This document shows, piece by piece, positions 23,954 to 58,552 of a stretch of DNA of 64,000 nucleotides. The notes under the pieces were generated by a model that saw only the letters and a list, made by a program, of their open reading frames with translations, ran no database searches and had not been told where the DNA came from. Position 1 is the stretch's first letter, and each line of letters starts with the position of its first letter. The translations under genes and the position numbers were made by a program. Source of the DNA: Gavia stellata (lineage: Eukaryota; Chordata; Aves; Gaviiformes; Gaviidae); contig NC_082610.1 in the NCBI RefSeq assembly GCF_030936135.1, positions 20,904,428 through 20,968,427 on the forward strand, in the 5' to 3' direction.

Positions 23954-26464
23954 GCGTAAGGTCCTCGAGGCAGGGTGAACCTGCTTGTTGTGCTGAAGGC
24001 AGCGGTGCTGAATTGTGCGTGCTGCCCAATACAAACCCGTACTGGAAGTCGAGATGAGTCCAACTGAAAAAGAGACTTCAACACATAGTTGAACGCTGAA
24101 AGCTCAAGTCTCTCCCACACGTGAAGATAAAAAGGGAACATTACCAGGAAGGATGAGATCTGAGGTACAAACTCGTCGCAACTGTTAAAGGTTTCAGTGG
24201 GAGACTGTATTTTTGTTAGTTCCTCTGGATTCTGTATTACCACATCTGGCAGCAAGTGAAAGCAAGACTCCTAGTTTGGGTGTCTAAAGACAGTGAGGAT
24301 GCCGGCGTCCCCTTCCTTAGGGCATTCCTGCCTGGAGGATCTTTGCTCGAGATCCCCACTCCAGCGTCGCAGGTTCATTTGAAACCACTCTCTTTTGTTG
24401 CCAGCTCTCGCACGGTGCAAAGCCCAAAGGCTGGGAGGCTGCAAGCCATGAAGCAGCCAGGCAAAGGCGGAAGCAACGTGAGCTGGAGAGGGGGGACCCT
24501 CTTCCCTGGAAGATCCGCATTGCCGTGTTGCCGCCACGGTCCGGTGCCGAGCTTCAACCCATGGTGGCCCGGAGGGGCCGCAGCAGAGCAAGACCCTGAG
24601 GATGCCCAGTGAGAACCAGTGACTTGTGCAGCAGTTGTACAACTGCTATTGACGGTGTCTCCAGTTTTGTCTTTCTTTTCCGTCCCTTCCTCTTTTTGGG
24701 TCATCCTTACTTTCTTGGGAAGTGAGAACACAAATTGTGACACAAACGGTAGTTTCATATATAATGCAGTTGGAGCACGCAGCCATGGAAACTGCTGCTT
24801 AGGTATGACTTAATATTTCTCATTTTGTCTTCTTTCGATTAAATTGAACAGTAGAAAGGACCATAACCATGAGATCCACCTGCTCCTCAGGAAACGTCTT
24901 TACCTGTCAGTTACTCAGTACTTTTATAGGTATACAAATACCTGTTTATATAAGTATTTTATAAAAGCCTGCATATTTATAAATAAACTTAGCAAAAAAT
25001 ATGTAAGAAATCAAAACCAGTTGGGAGAGGTCAGAAAGAAAAACAAATAAAGATGTTACGAAAAACTTTCACATTACTTTAGGTTGTTCACACTTTCCAA
25101 CTGGAATGAAAAGACCTCAAAGTGAATTTCAAAAGCCTGAAGTCTGACTCTTGAGTCTTCATCCAAAACATAATCCAATTCAAATGAATGGTTTATTTTA
25201 TTCCTAAAGAGAAACCAGTATTTTTCCAAACAACTCTACCGATGGATTTACGAAATAACCATTTTTCTTCACAGCTCTAGCCTTCTAATTAGACTTCCAT
25301 TCTAAGGTGAATTTTTAAGCCCTTCAGATCCGAGACATTACACACAATCCTCTATAATCTCTTCCTAAGGAAATGATCATATTATTTAATAGCCTTTGTG
25401 TTGTGTAATTACAGCAGGCTTCCTTCCTCCTTTCCATTCCTTGCTCTCTTTATTTACATCTGCAGTAGGCTCAGATGGCCACAGTCTCTGGTGACTTCCA
25501 GCGCATCATGATCCAGGGAGAGGCAGCAAGAGAGAACACGGGCTCGGCGGGATTATTCAGCGTGGAATATTCGGGTTTTTAAGGCAGAAGCTGCAACGCC
25601 CTTTCCTTCAGTACGCGTAGTCCAGACAAACACAGCACGGTAGCTTCCTCACAGGCTGCGGGAGGAAGGGCAACGGCAGGGAGAAAAAACCCCGTGCAGA
25701 GGAAACTGAGAGTTTCCAGATGGCGAACGCCGGAGCAGAGGTCAGCACATGGTTGAGATGATTGCAGGCAGTGCTTTTTCTCTACCCAACCAGAGGTTAA
25801 ATGCCCTGCTAGGTGGGAAGGTCTCTCTCTCCGAGGCAGGACACAGGCAACTGTAGCATTTTGACGCTGTTCAAGGCTGGGCCTTTTGGCTCTGCTGTTT
25901 TCCCAACTTGGTGGGAACTGGGAGCTTCCCAGGGATGCCCTCGCAGGATGCCGGAGCTCCTGAGCTCTGCTGTGTGCCATTTAAATTCTGCCACTGGGCC
26001 CCTTCAGACAGCAGTTGCCAGCCCTGACTTTACAGCACCTCAAAAGTTGTGGGCTTTGAATATTAGGAAGGACAGCCAATTCCTATTTTATTTCCATAAG
26101 AAGGGAACAAAGAATAAAAAAAACATTCCCTAGGACTGGCAGCAGAGGCAGCGTTCGTAAGGCTTTTGAAGATACTTAGTCCAGCAGACCGGGCTGGAAG
26201 TCGATCGCTGTGTGCTGTTCCTGGCTCTGCCGGAGACCGCCTGTGACCTGTAATGAATCCCGTCACCTCTGCTCACCCGGAGGAAGTGTCTCGCACCGTT
26301 CCTCAGACAAGCACTTCAGAGCCCCGCCACTCCAAGACTCAAACCGACTCCTGGTCGGGATGCTTTCTCCTAAGGCAAGGTTCAATGTATTGGTGAAAGG
26401 CAGGTTGGACTGCATTCAGACGTTATTGGCTGATCCCTATTTAATGAGACCGGTAAATACAAAT

Positions 26465-26492
26465 CATATATATATACATATACACACACACA
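26465..26492. repeat. Short (AT)n/(AC)n compound dinucleotide microsatellite
   Basis: A TA run passes through TACATATAC into an AC run, about 28 bases in all. Confidence 0.8.
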
Positions 26493-27208
26493 GAGCTTTG
26501 TTTGCATATTATAATACAATTGCACTTAACGCTGAGTCAGCAGGAGCTCTGCATACCTTGAAAATTAAAGCCGTAAAAAGTGAATTTCACATTAGGAAAA
26601 TACAAGTAGCCTGTTTGCTAGCGATCAGCTTTGTTGCCTGGGTAGCGAGTACAGTAGCTCCTTTTTGCTCCCTGCCAGGGCCCTGTAAGTGCATGCTGTA
26701 TTTTCTTTCAGTCCAGAACCATTACGGCTATTTATTCATCTCCAGTGAAATGCTCCATTTGCTGCTTCACGCCGACCCAGGCTGGCATCAAAGACAATCC
26801 TGCCTGCACGTTGAGGGAGCTCACCCAAGGCTGCCTTAAAGATCTTTCAAGGGAGGATTTGAATTCTTAAAAGCCTTATTGTCTTCGTAAGGCACAGCAA
26901 ACAGTGCTTCTTCCACCTACCCGTTTTTCTGTAAGCCGCAGAAACAATGCAGGGCTGGGCTGCGCTGTCTGGCAGCTCCCTGCACCGGCTGGGGCTCACT
27001 GGGGCGGCTGAATTGCAGTGGGGAAAGAGCAGCAGGATCTGTTGGCTTCTGATTTTACTAACCCTGAAGAGCTGCGGTGACTTGCTGAAGATGTGGTCTG
27101 CGGCGGAGGCAAACTGGTGTCCTGAGGCATCAGCAGATTCAGTCACTGTGACTTAACACAGCATCACTCACCAGCTGAACCTCAGGAACCCACAGTGTTG
27201 CGCTTGTA

Positions 27209-27328
27209 AATCACAGAATCACTAAGGTTGGAAAAGACCTGTAAGATCATCAAGTCCAACCATCACCCCAACCCCACCATGCCCACTAAACTATGTCCCG
27301 CAGTGCCACGTCTACACGTTCCTTGAAC
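27209..27328 (-). mobile_element. CR1 3'-end fragment
   Basis: Reverse-strand CR1 terminus of about 120 bases: one tail unit, the GGTTGGAAAAGACCTG block, and the segment for the end of the open frame. Confidence 0.9.
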
Positions 27329-27453
27329 AAAAAGCTGAATACACAAGCTCAGAGGTGCTGGCACTCGGGCTAAGGACAGTCCGTTTTCTTCATTCTGGGA
27401 ATTTATTTGTTTTGTCCTCTCTTTGCAAGTTAGAGCATCACCAAAATCGGGAA

Positions 27454-27775
27454 TGAAACTCCTTGACCCTGGGTGTATTAAAGAGCAGGCATCACTTTAT
27501 TCAGCACCGGGTGCATGGGGGAATCTCTCCTCCTAGAACGCACACGGGGTTGAAATCACAGCAGGTATTTAAAACAGTTAAAGTTAGTTATGCCAACTGG
27601 TCCCACCCCTTAACTAACTCTTGGTTAATACCCTCCTCACTTCATCTTAAAGATACAGTTCTCTTAATTCACTACACATGCCCAGAAAGTAGGTGGCTTG
27701 TTTGGGTTGGGGGCATTTTCTAGCTAGGAGGGGTGGTTTTCACATGAGAATGAGGCAGGTCAGCCTCAGGACACA
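27454..27775 (-). mobile_element. Probable solo LTR of an endogenous retrovirus
   Basis: Read on the - strand, this has compact LTR architecture: a candidate U3 start TGTCCTGAGG near 27773, a TATA-like TTTAAATA (27566-27573), AATAAA about 70 bases further on (27496-27501), a short U5-like stretch and a candidate CA end at 27454. No polypurine tract, primer-binding site or retroviral open frame flanks it, hence solo. No matching target-site duplication was found at these ends, so the boundaries and the call are tentative. No viral protein is encoded here. Confidence 0.45.
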
Positions 27776-30500
27776 GTTTTGGCACTCTTATTTTCCTAGA
27801 ATTAATCCTTATTGTTAGTTAGTGGAGACAGTTTTTATCTTTAATATGTCTAAATACCAGGTGCATTCATTACAAAGTATCTTCTTTCCATTCTTTTTCA
27901 CTTATTTTGACCTGGTGTTTCAAGATGTTCTGTAACAAGAGGATGCATTCTTAATTCCCAGTTTTACAGACTCTGGCAGAATTAAGCTAGATTTCTTTCC
28001 TTCCCATTGTCACATCTAGTGAGTGACCTGCAGGATGAATTAGGTCCCCGGACAACATGGCTGCAAGCCCCAGGGCCCCCGAGGGGTTTCCACAGCTAGC
28101 GTAAATAATTACACCCATGTGAAGGAGCAGCGTTCAAGCTGTAGTGCAACCTCAGCCAAGTTAACAGGGAGGAAAAAGCAGAAATTCTTACTGTTTTTAG
28201 CAGATTGAGACACACAGACGAAGGGAGGAAGTTGATCTGCAGAGTAACATTTTCAGGTAATTGCTTTTCAGAATGCTATCGCACCCCAAAGCCCCTTCAG
28301 AAAGAAATGTCCAACAGCCACGGCACATTTTTCCCCGTTAGTATCTTCAGTGCTGGGGAACAGGGATTTTCCAAGGTAGCTTCTGACCCTTACGTGAAGA
28401 AGCCTAGCAGTGAAAACCAACACAGTTCTCAAAGTAACCGGTCAAAATATCGGCAATCCCAGCTTCTTCCCACCATGGCCAATAACTCCATGCATTTGAC
28501 GGACAGAGCAGGAGTCACACTACGCTGAAGGCAAAGGCTGCTCTTGCTTTTTGCCACCATTGCTCCTTGCAGAGTGCATTCCCTGAGGGTAGGGCTGGAA
28601 ATGAATGCTCTCCCTAAGCAAGAGAACAGCAACTCCAAAAATATAATGATCTCATTCTATTCAGTGGCATTGCCACTATGAAATATGTTTAATTTGAGTA
28701 GGTTGTACCCAGTTCAGACCAGAAACACCTATTTTTTTCAGTTAAAGAGAGAAGGCAGTACATCTGATACAGGCTTAAAACTGCACCAGCTGAATTTTGC
28801 ATGGTTAGTTCCTTCATGAGCTGCAGTGGGACATCTGTCCCCAAGTCTGGGCCTTCAGATCCTCATCTCACATACATGGCTGAGAAGTGATGGGGTACAC
28901 CCCGGACTATGCCGGTTACCCACTGAATTGCCTCAAAGTGGCAGCCAAGACTAGCTGTCTGGCTAGACAAGTGAGAGTTTCCTTCAAAAGTAAAAAAGTT
29001 GTTTTGCTGTGGGTTTGTTTTTTTAAACTCTTACACTAAAAGTCACATTTTCACCAGCTAGTAGCAGGTCCTTTCACCAGTGACTTGTGAGGCAACGTGG
29101 ATGCTAAGACAAGGATTCACAAAGTGGAAAGAAAACCCAGCAGTTCCAAGACAGAGCTCAAGCACAAGCTGTATTTAGAAATCAACCAAGAGGAGGATTA
29201 ATCAGCAGTTTTAAACTGCCTTTATGAAAAACAAAAATCAGATTGACCATAACTATTTTGAAGTTAACTACGAAATGCTTAACTACATTTATACTGAGTC
29301 TTATGCATATGGCTTCACAAGACAATACCCCACTACACAAATGCCAACACAGTTAAACAGCTGCTTGGTCAGCTTCTAAGTCAGCTTTAACATTCAGCGA
29401 CTACAAGTAAGAGGAGTCTGTGCTCCCGTTCCTGCGCGTCTAAGTTTCCTTTGAGAACTTGCAGTAAAGAACTTGCCCTTAATAGGCAAATCTACAAAAA
29501 AGTCATACCAGGAAGAAACTAGCATTGCACTCTGCTCATTAGTTTTTACTTACCCATGTCCCCACTAAGCCTACCACACAATGCCCAGGGGAAGCCCACC
29601 CTCTTCAAAAGGAGTTTACATTACACCAGGCACAAGATGAAGCATGCTTTGCTTTCCTTCCCCTCTTCCTCAGAAGTCACAGTAGTAATGCTGGAGTACG
29701 ACTGCAGTTCTGGGACTTACCTGAAGCAGTCTTGCCAGGGAACTTTACAGCTCTGTTTCCTCTCAGAACATGCTTAACAAGAGCCACCTCAACTCTGAGA
29801 AAGGGCTTCACCTCTGATACAACCTTTTACCACAGTTAGTGCTACTCTGACTGGGTCTCCTTCCCTTTTTGGTTCCAAGAAGCATGAAATGCAATGGACA
29901 AGTCAGAGGACAGCCTCCATGGGCTTCCTGAGAACTTGAGCTTACCCTTGGAATACAAAACAAGGCTTCCGACAGAATCAAGACACTTACTGTGATCAGT
30001 CCTTTTCAGCTAGCTGCAGAGCACCATTCTACACTGTGTTTCCACCCCTTTCCTTCCCACTGGGAATAGTACCTGTCGAATGAAGCCTTCAGCAGCCTAG
30101 AGAAACTACCCGGCTATTCACACTACAAATACTTCACCTGGTGTGCCAGTAAAACTCAATATAAGCTGGTAACTTTCACCTTTGTTTTCAGGGCAGTTAA
30201 CAGGACAGAAAGTGCTTAAACCTAAACATTTTCCCGCCTCAAAAACTATAGACTTTATAAATTGATCTTCAGTCTACTTTTCATCACTTGCTTTAACCAC
30301 CTTTCTTCCCCACGCTTCCTATTAGTCTTCCGTCACACAATAAACACTAAAGACACATTTAAGTAGAAGGTACATCCCACAGCATTGAGCCTAACGTTTA
30401 AATTAGCCTGCCTTCCAAGGTAAGCAAGAAAGTACTTCCAGCATCGATTAAGGCCAGAAACAGCACCTATTTTATCCTGCAGATATAACAAAGACTTAAA
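27776..30500. other. Intergenic stretch without a recognised gene
   Basis: Low-complexity-poor, AT-moderate sequence between the probable LTR and the CHKA 3' end. I see no CR1 and no exon I can support. Part of it could belong to a longer CHKA 3' UTR if the nearer poly(A) signals are not used. Confidence 0.4.
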
Positions 30501-30533
30501 AACATCATAGTTGATATTCTTAAGTGCTTTATA

Positions 30534-30539
30534 TTTATT
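30534..30539 (-). terminator. Candidate distal poly(A) signal of CHKA
   Basis: TTTATT on the + strand is AATAAA on the - strand. It would give a 3' UTR of about 1.35 kb below the CHKA stop codon. Confidence 0.45.
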
Positions 30540-30699
30540 ATAAAGTATTAATAATTGAGTGTATGGAAAATGATTCTCTATACTAGAGAATAAAATGACA
30601 GCTTTTACAAGTTAGGCTCTACAGAACATGAAATGCTGCATTTTTTCAGCTGCTTGAAACAGTATTGGCTATACAAGTGAAAAAGGGTAGACTTAGAAG

Positions 30700-30705
30700 T
30701 TTATT
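30700..30705 (-). terminator. Candidate proximal poly(A) signal of CHKA
   Basis: A second AATAAA on the - strand, about 1.18 kb below the stop codon, with an overlapping AT-rich context. Confidence 0.4.
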
Positions 30706-31881
30706 ATTTATAATACAGTGTGTTAGAAAGCACAACCAAGTAACATTCAAAATAAACAAGCTCCCAAAAATCTAAAGAAATCTTTAGATGACATGTACAC
30801 AGATTATACTCAAGTTTCAATATACACATTATTGTTCCCCACAAGACACTCCACTTTACTGGATTGCTGGAACATAATGAAAATTGAAGGTGCAAGGAAA
30901 GCACCTCCCAAGCCACATAAGCATCAGATGGGCAGAACAGCCGTTTCCTCAAGTGTTCTCCGCAGTCTTTGGCTCTACTATTTCTTACAACCATGTACTG
31001 TGGCAACACAAGAAGAGAGACGGGCTCCAACTGCAAGTACTGTCAAGGCCAATCCAGTTCTCTGGGGAGCTGCTAGAGCAATTCAAGGCACTCTTCCCAG
31101 TGCTGCCAGCCCACAGAACCCCCTGTGCAGGACACAACATTTTAAGAGACAACCAGGCTGGGCTAAAGCATGTTCTTGAAGGACACGGAATGAACAGTTC
31201 GAGACAAACTCCGTCAGAATGTCCAGTTCAAAGTTCATTCATACTTCACTTCACAGGCACACCAGCTTAAGAGAAACATTCATGTATATGTAGACAACAC
31301 TTTAAAGCATACTGCTTCAAAGTGTTCAGTTGCTTTATGGTTAAAGTGGTGTAACATATCAGCAGCTTTGAAGATAGTGTTCATGGGGCACGTTGAACCT
31401 AAATCTCACAGTTAAGATTTGAAGCCTACTTCACAGTTTAACAGTTGTCTCCTTTGCTTTCCCTTCTCATTAAAGAGGCAGTGTCTACAATGAATCATCT
31501 TTTACAACTGTTCCACATACAACATAAACCATAGTGCCAACACGCCCCTAGAAAACATACTCACAGTAACACTGTTTGCTCTGATGCATGTGGTATGGAC
31601 ATGTAATTGTAAGCTTCTCCCATAATATAAAATACCTTCTAGATCAAAAAAATTTAAAGATATTGCACTGTTGTATTTTACTTTTGCCTCCCAATCTCAT
31701 TCCAAGTATTTACGAAACTGTAAACAAGTAATTTTTATACAGTCTTCAGTACTGTACACCTGCGTTCCAAGGAACTGGAATTCAGTGACACCTTCGTTAG
31801 AGATACAGTAGCCTAAGCACAGTGTAAGTTCTGTCCAGCTGCCCTCTTCGTACAGTAACCAACAGGCCACTCCTCCCACAC

Positions 31882-53813
<21,932 letters not shown>

Positions 53814-53883
53814 TCACCTCGCGAGCCTCCCTCCGCCCCGAGCGCCAGCGGCGAGCGAGCCGCGCGCTCGCTCCCGGCCCCCC

Positions 53884-53891
53884 CTTTTATA
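53884..53891 (-). promoter_or_regulatory. CHKA TATA box (TATAAAAG)
   Basis: A consensus TATA element on the - strand, 167 bases above the ATG, predicting a start near 53855-53862 and a 5' UTR of about 140 nt. Confidence 0.75.
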
Positions 53892-53942
53892 GGCAGAGCG
53901 GCACGCGGGCCCGCTCGCCTCACGCTTTCTCCCTCTGTCCTG

Positions 53943-53947
53943 ATTGG
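53943..53947 (-). promoter_or_regulatory. CCAAT box of the CHKA promoter (proximal)
   Basis: GAGCCAATCA on the - strand, about 52 bases upstream of the TATA box, the usual NF-Y position. Confidence 0.7.
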
Positions 53948-54056
53948 CTCCCGGCCTCCGGCTCCAGCCCGCAGCGGGGGCGGGGAGGGGGAAGAAGCCG
54001 CGAGCGAGCGCGAGGAGAGCGCGCGCGCCTTCGCCCGCCTCCCGGCGCGCCCGGTG

Positions 54057-54061
54057 ATTGG
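54057..54061 (-). promoter_or_regulatory. CCAAT box of the CHKA promoter (middle)
   Basis: CACCAATCA on the - strand, 114 bases upstream of the proximal CCAAT box. Confidence 0.55.
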
Positions 54062-54146
54062 TGCGCGCGGGAGCACGAGGCGCTCGCTCGCGCCGTCGCG
54101 GCCGCCCCCTCCTCCTGTGCGCCAGGGGCGGGCACGGAGCGCTCCC

Positions 54147-54151
54147 ATTGG
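54147..54151 (-). promoter_or_regulatory. CCAAT box of the CHKA promoter (distal)
   Basis: GGCCAATGG on the - strand, 90 bases upstream of the middle box. Confidence 0.5.
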
Positions 54152-54560
54152 CCCTTCCCCGGTCGTCCCGGTGACCAGCGCGCGCAGCTCGGGGCGGGGG
54201 GCGCAGCGCAAGGTGACCCCTCCCCTCTGCTCCCCACAGCGGCGGCGGCGGCGGGCCCGGCCCGTTAGCTTCCCCTCGGGGCCCGCTTCCCCCTCCCGCC
54301 GGCCTCACCTTGCTCACCCCCCCGCCTGCCGCTCCCCCTCGGCCCGGCGGCCGCCGCTCAAGCCTGAGGAGGATTGAACGGGGGAGGTTCGGGCCACAGC
54401 GGGGGCTCGAGCGGGGGGGACCGGGGGGCGGCGGGCACTGCGGCCTGGCCGGGGCAGGGCGGGGGTCGGTGGAGCCGCCTCCGTTGCCTCTGCCGTTATA
54501 CGGAGTTTAACTGAGGTGGCGCTACCTCAGGGCCGGCCGCGCCGGGGCTTCGTGGGGAAC

Positions 54561-57350
54561 CGGTGGCGTTCGCTCCGGTGACTTGCCGCCAAAACGCGTG
54601 GGAAATCCCCGTGCTGTACCAAACGGGTTCCAGCAACCTGCGGTGTGGTTATTTAAACTCCGCTTCTTGCGGAAAGTTACCGAGTTGTCATGTGCGAGGG
54701 CTGATTCACACCCATAGGGGAAACCGGTCTCTCTTGGCTGGGGAGAAAACCCTCCCTGAACAGAGAGGGAAAATAATTTCCACGTGCCGTGCTTCAAAGT
54801 TGAGTTTCTCCGTTAGTTTTGGCAGTGGAAAGACGTTCTCCTGTTAGGCGAAACGTCAGCACCTGCTTTCCGGTCCTTCGCAGCGCACGAGGCGCGTCGG
54901 AGCCATGGTGTCACAGCCAGCTGGAAGGAGCTACGGCTTCCCGGGCCCTCCTGCAGCCGAAGGGGATGAGAATGTTGCCTAATCTGTTACATCGCCTCAT
55001 CATAAATGAGCAATAAAGGAATAAATCACCGTTAAGCTTTGAACTACCTTTGCACTTCCCTGATTTTTTTTTTTTTCTCCTCTGGCAGTTCTCCTTTGAT
55101 GGTCTTTCGCTGTACATAGGAGAAGCTTGTGGGCGCTTTTAATAACAGTTGCCATTATTGTGGCGACTGTTCTTAAAGCCGGGGATTGCTGCGTTGCGAG
55201 CGACTTCCCAATACGCTCCTCTCCCCTCATCCCTCCCCAAACTATTTCACCCCATGGGCTGCTCCCTCGTTTTGGCCACAGGCTTCATTTTGGCACTGCT
55301 GTGCTGGAAAACCCCCAAATAGCCCAGGGATTTTCTGAGAAGCAGCAGAAACTGGCTTCAGAACTGTGTTGTGCTGGCAAAGCAGCTTCAGCCCAACCGA
55401 AACTGCCGCGGCCGAGACATAGCAGACCCTGGTTTAGAGGAGGAGCAATGTGTGGGTTAGGAATGCCAAACTGGAAGAGTCTTCACATATTCTCTTTTCT
55501 CCCCTTTGTGCCTCAGGTCTTCATTTATGAAATAAAATCCCTTAATCTGCGCATGGATGAGGATGCCGGGGAGCAGACGTGCAGTGGCTGCTGGAGATGG
55601 TAACGCAGGGCTGCAGAGAAGCCCTTTCTTTTGCAGGTCCCTGCTGAAGACAATATCACTGACACTGAATAGCCAAATACCGAAAAGCAGTTCTACAGAT
55701 GGAAAGCTCATTCTGCGGCTAACGCCGATGATATCTCCACATGTGGGAAGAAGTGGTGAAAACAACCAGAAGAATTTGCCTTTCAGACTGGCCCTTCTGT
55801 TTCCCAGTGCTCGAGCGTCACACTACTTTGTCATAGCATGAGTAACAGGACATCTTTTTTTCATAATTAGAGATAGTTGACTGATTTTTTTGTGGATTGC
55901 TATTAGCGTGGAAAGAGAAAGCAGAAAAGTCAGGGAAATAAAAGATTTGTTTTTCCTGGGTAGAGGGAATTCGATCCACTTTTACTACACAAGAAAACTC
56001 CAACTTGTTGATATTGGCCACTTCACTGACATTTGTTCATACCAAGTTATAAGCTTTGCTTTAAAACCTCAGATAGTCTCTTCCAAAGCCTCAGAGAATT
56101 TAGAAGGAGGTAGGGAAACTATGGCTCTATTTGGTTTATATCCTGATTACGACACACCCTTTATCAGTGTCAGTCTAGCTTGGGTTTCAGTCCTGTAACA
56201 ACTTGCGTTTTGATAAGTGTCCTGGATCCACGTGAAGCCCTTACACACATTTCCTTTAGGCATTTGTTCTGCTCGTTACATCATTTATTGTTTTAACTCT
56301 GTATTAGTAGTTAGTAACTCATTGTAATTTATTGCAGACTGCACAAAGAGGGTGTAACTCGCTTGAAAACTGTGCAGCGTGTTTTACAACAAACACTGTC
56401 TATCTTCTGGGGAGCTGCAAGCATGCACAGTGCAATACAGGGAAGAATAAAGCCGTAGAGGAACTCGTGATAGAAATAAAGGTGAGTAATCCCACGGGCT
56501 TGCAGGTCAGGTTGATATGAAGGCATCTTGATGTGGTACTTGCCAACAGGATTCTGCTTTCATTATTCCCAGAACGTAAATGTTGGTTAGGGAATTCATG
56601 ATTGCTTGAGATGACTTTCACCTTGAAACTGGGGGTGACGGTTCTTTCAGCCGGGTTGTCCCGCCATTGTGCATTTCAAACGCGGTTGATTGGAATGGGC
56701 AGGAAGCCACGCGGCAGCGGTGGCACGAACTTGGTCTTATGGAAAGCCTAGGCAGCAATGCCAAAGATGCATGGTCGGAAGGCATGATGCAAAACCTGGG
56801 AGACTATGTGGAAAGACAGGTACTGGTTTCACTAAACATGAAATAATTTTCTGCTCTTCCCCAGGAACTTCCCTGGTTTGGCTCAAAGCATGCAGGAGGA
56901 GCAACCTATGAGAAGTTTATACTGCTCTTCTTCATGCAGTATATTTGAAATGGATAAACAGAGAGAGAGGTTCTCGTTCTAGAGCTACTAAGGTGGTACT
57001 TTTCGTAAGTTTTAAGTCTACATTCAAATAAAACAGTCAGAAAAAAAGAAAACAAACCTACTTCTACTTGCGTATGTGATTTTTTTTCTGCTCCTAAGGG
57101 GGAATCTATTATGCTTAGACAATGCATATAGTCATATTCAACAAAACTAAGGCTTCTGCTAACACCAGAATATATTGAAACCTAAAAGGCATCAGAAAAA
57201 AACTCAAAGAAGGGAATTACCTACTGAATTACTGGCTCAAACGCTCCAAGACTGAATGGTTAAAATACTGGACTCAGACTTGAGAAAACTGATTACGTTC
57301 TCAGCAGCATCTGACCCCTGTTTCCCTTTCTTGTGCACTAGAAGCACCTT
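54561..57350. other. CHKA upstream flank with splice-bounded segments but no coherent gene
   Basis: On the + strand, three segments have good splice signals: 55517-55599, 56338-56481 (ttattgcag acceptor, AAG/gtgagt donor, 48 open codons) and 56651-56819 (tctttcag acceptor, CAG/gtactg donor, one open frame). Their phases do not combine into one open frame, so a divergent non-coding transcript is as likely as chance. No repeat family was recognised. Confidence 0.3.
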
Positions 57351-57555
57351 GTTGTTAGGTAACAACTCAATATCCTACCCAATGGCTTAGCCAATCAGCC
57401 AGCCGTTGTCTGAAGTAACGGAAAAAGGCAAACGTGTCTTCATGTCCCTGATGTCAGACTTTACACCATAGCAACCAAGCTGCATTTGCACACTTTTTTT
57501 TGTAGATAGCAGACATGGGTTCTGTAGCTATGTCCAATTTCTGATTCCATCCAAT
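57351..57555. promoter_or_regulatory. Promoter-like module: X-box-like motif plus three CCAAT boxes
   Basis: GTTGTTAGGTAACAAC (57351-57366) fits the RFX X-box pattern RYYNYY-N-RRNRAC. CCAAT lies at 57379-57383, 57391-57395 and 57551-57555, and CCATAGCAACC, an X-box half-match, at 57466-57476. A GAG/gtaagc donor follows on the + strand (GT at 57670-57671), which could close a first exon. No transcript is proven. Confidence 0.4.
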
Positions 57556-58552
57556 AGGTTAATCTACTCTAGCATCTAATAAACGAGACCCATTAAGAGA
57601 ATAATTCTCCAGCTGCCCGTTTCCCCTGGATAACCTGCCTTTAAAGCCTGTGAAGGAAGTAACGGTGAGGTAAGCGGTGTTCGGGCACAGCCAAAACACG
57701 CAGTGACTAATTATGCTGTAAGCAAGGTACAGCGTGGACTAAGATCCCCTCTTCTGGGGCGAGCAGAGGCTTGAGAGTTTGCATGACCTCTGCTGTCAGT
57801 ATGGGGGGGACAAAAGTACTCGTCACAGAAGTCTCCTTCCCCTCAGACAGTAAAGAACAAGCTTTTTTCTCTGTAGTTTACTTTTCCCTCAACCCCATAC
57901 CATGACCATGTAATCTATTGCTTCAATGGCTGAACAGAATATAACGGTCAGCGAGTCCACTACTTCCTTTGAGGTAATGGAGACACTTCTTCACCAAGTC
58001 TTGATGGAAATTTCTACTTTTCACTGGTTCTGAATGCAGTCTCAACCACATATTCAATCAGGAGAGGGCCTATGTCTCTTTTCTACGACAGTATAACATG
58101 AACCGTTTGTTAATTTATTAATTTGTGTGCTTTACTAAAGCTTATTAGAATATTTTTTCCCAGTTTTCGGTAATACTTGTATATCTGCAGCAAAGGGAAT
58201 TGTGGTTGGACTGATGCGTGATTTTATTCACCCCAATTGCATTGGTGCAGTAGAAATTGCTTGTTGCTCACAAAAGAGCTAAGTCTAGAATTCTGACTCA
58301 TAAAGCACTTCATTTTCTTTCACAAGTCTTTCTCGCTATTATACCAAGCAGCAGCAGATTTTACTGGCAAGATCAAATGCCAGCTAAGGCCAGATCTGCC
58401 ACATGGCACAGACAGAACGACACTTTTGTAGAAGGATGCAGATAATTATTTCAGCTGAAAAGCTTGCAGAGTTCTTAATAGCAGTCGTTGATAAACATTC
58501 TTCATGGTCCAGTCGCAGGTTGCTGTTGAGTTCGTGAATCCCACATCTGAGA

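Larger units (their letters stand above)
12801..27208. other. Gene-poor intergenic stretch
   Basis: No exon with family signatures or a coherent multi-exon frame was found on either strand. Open frames at 13.2-13.7 kb and 15.7-16.4 kb are proline/arginine-rich and look compositional. The stretch holds CR1 fragments (listed separately), an AT-rich patch, short poly(T) runs near 19.47 and 20.87 kb, and small direct and inverted repeats. Confidence 0.55.
30515..31881 (-). other. Probable CHKA 3' UTR
   Basis: It runs from the stop codon of the last coding exon to candidate AATAAA signals and contains no splice-bounded coding segment. Its 3' end is uncertain because two signals are close together. 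Confidence 0.5.
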
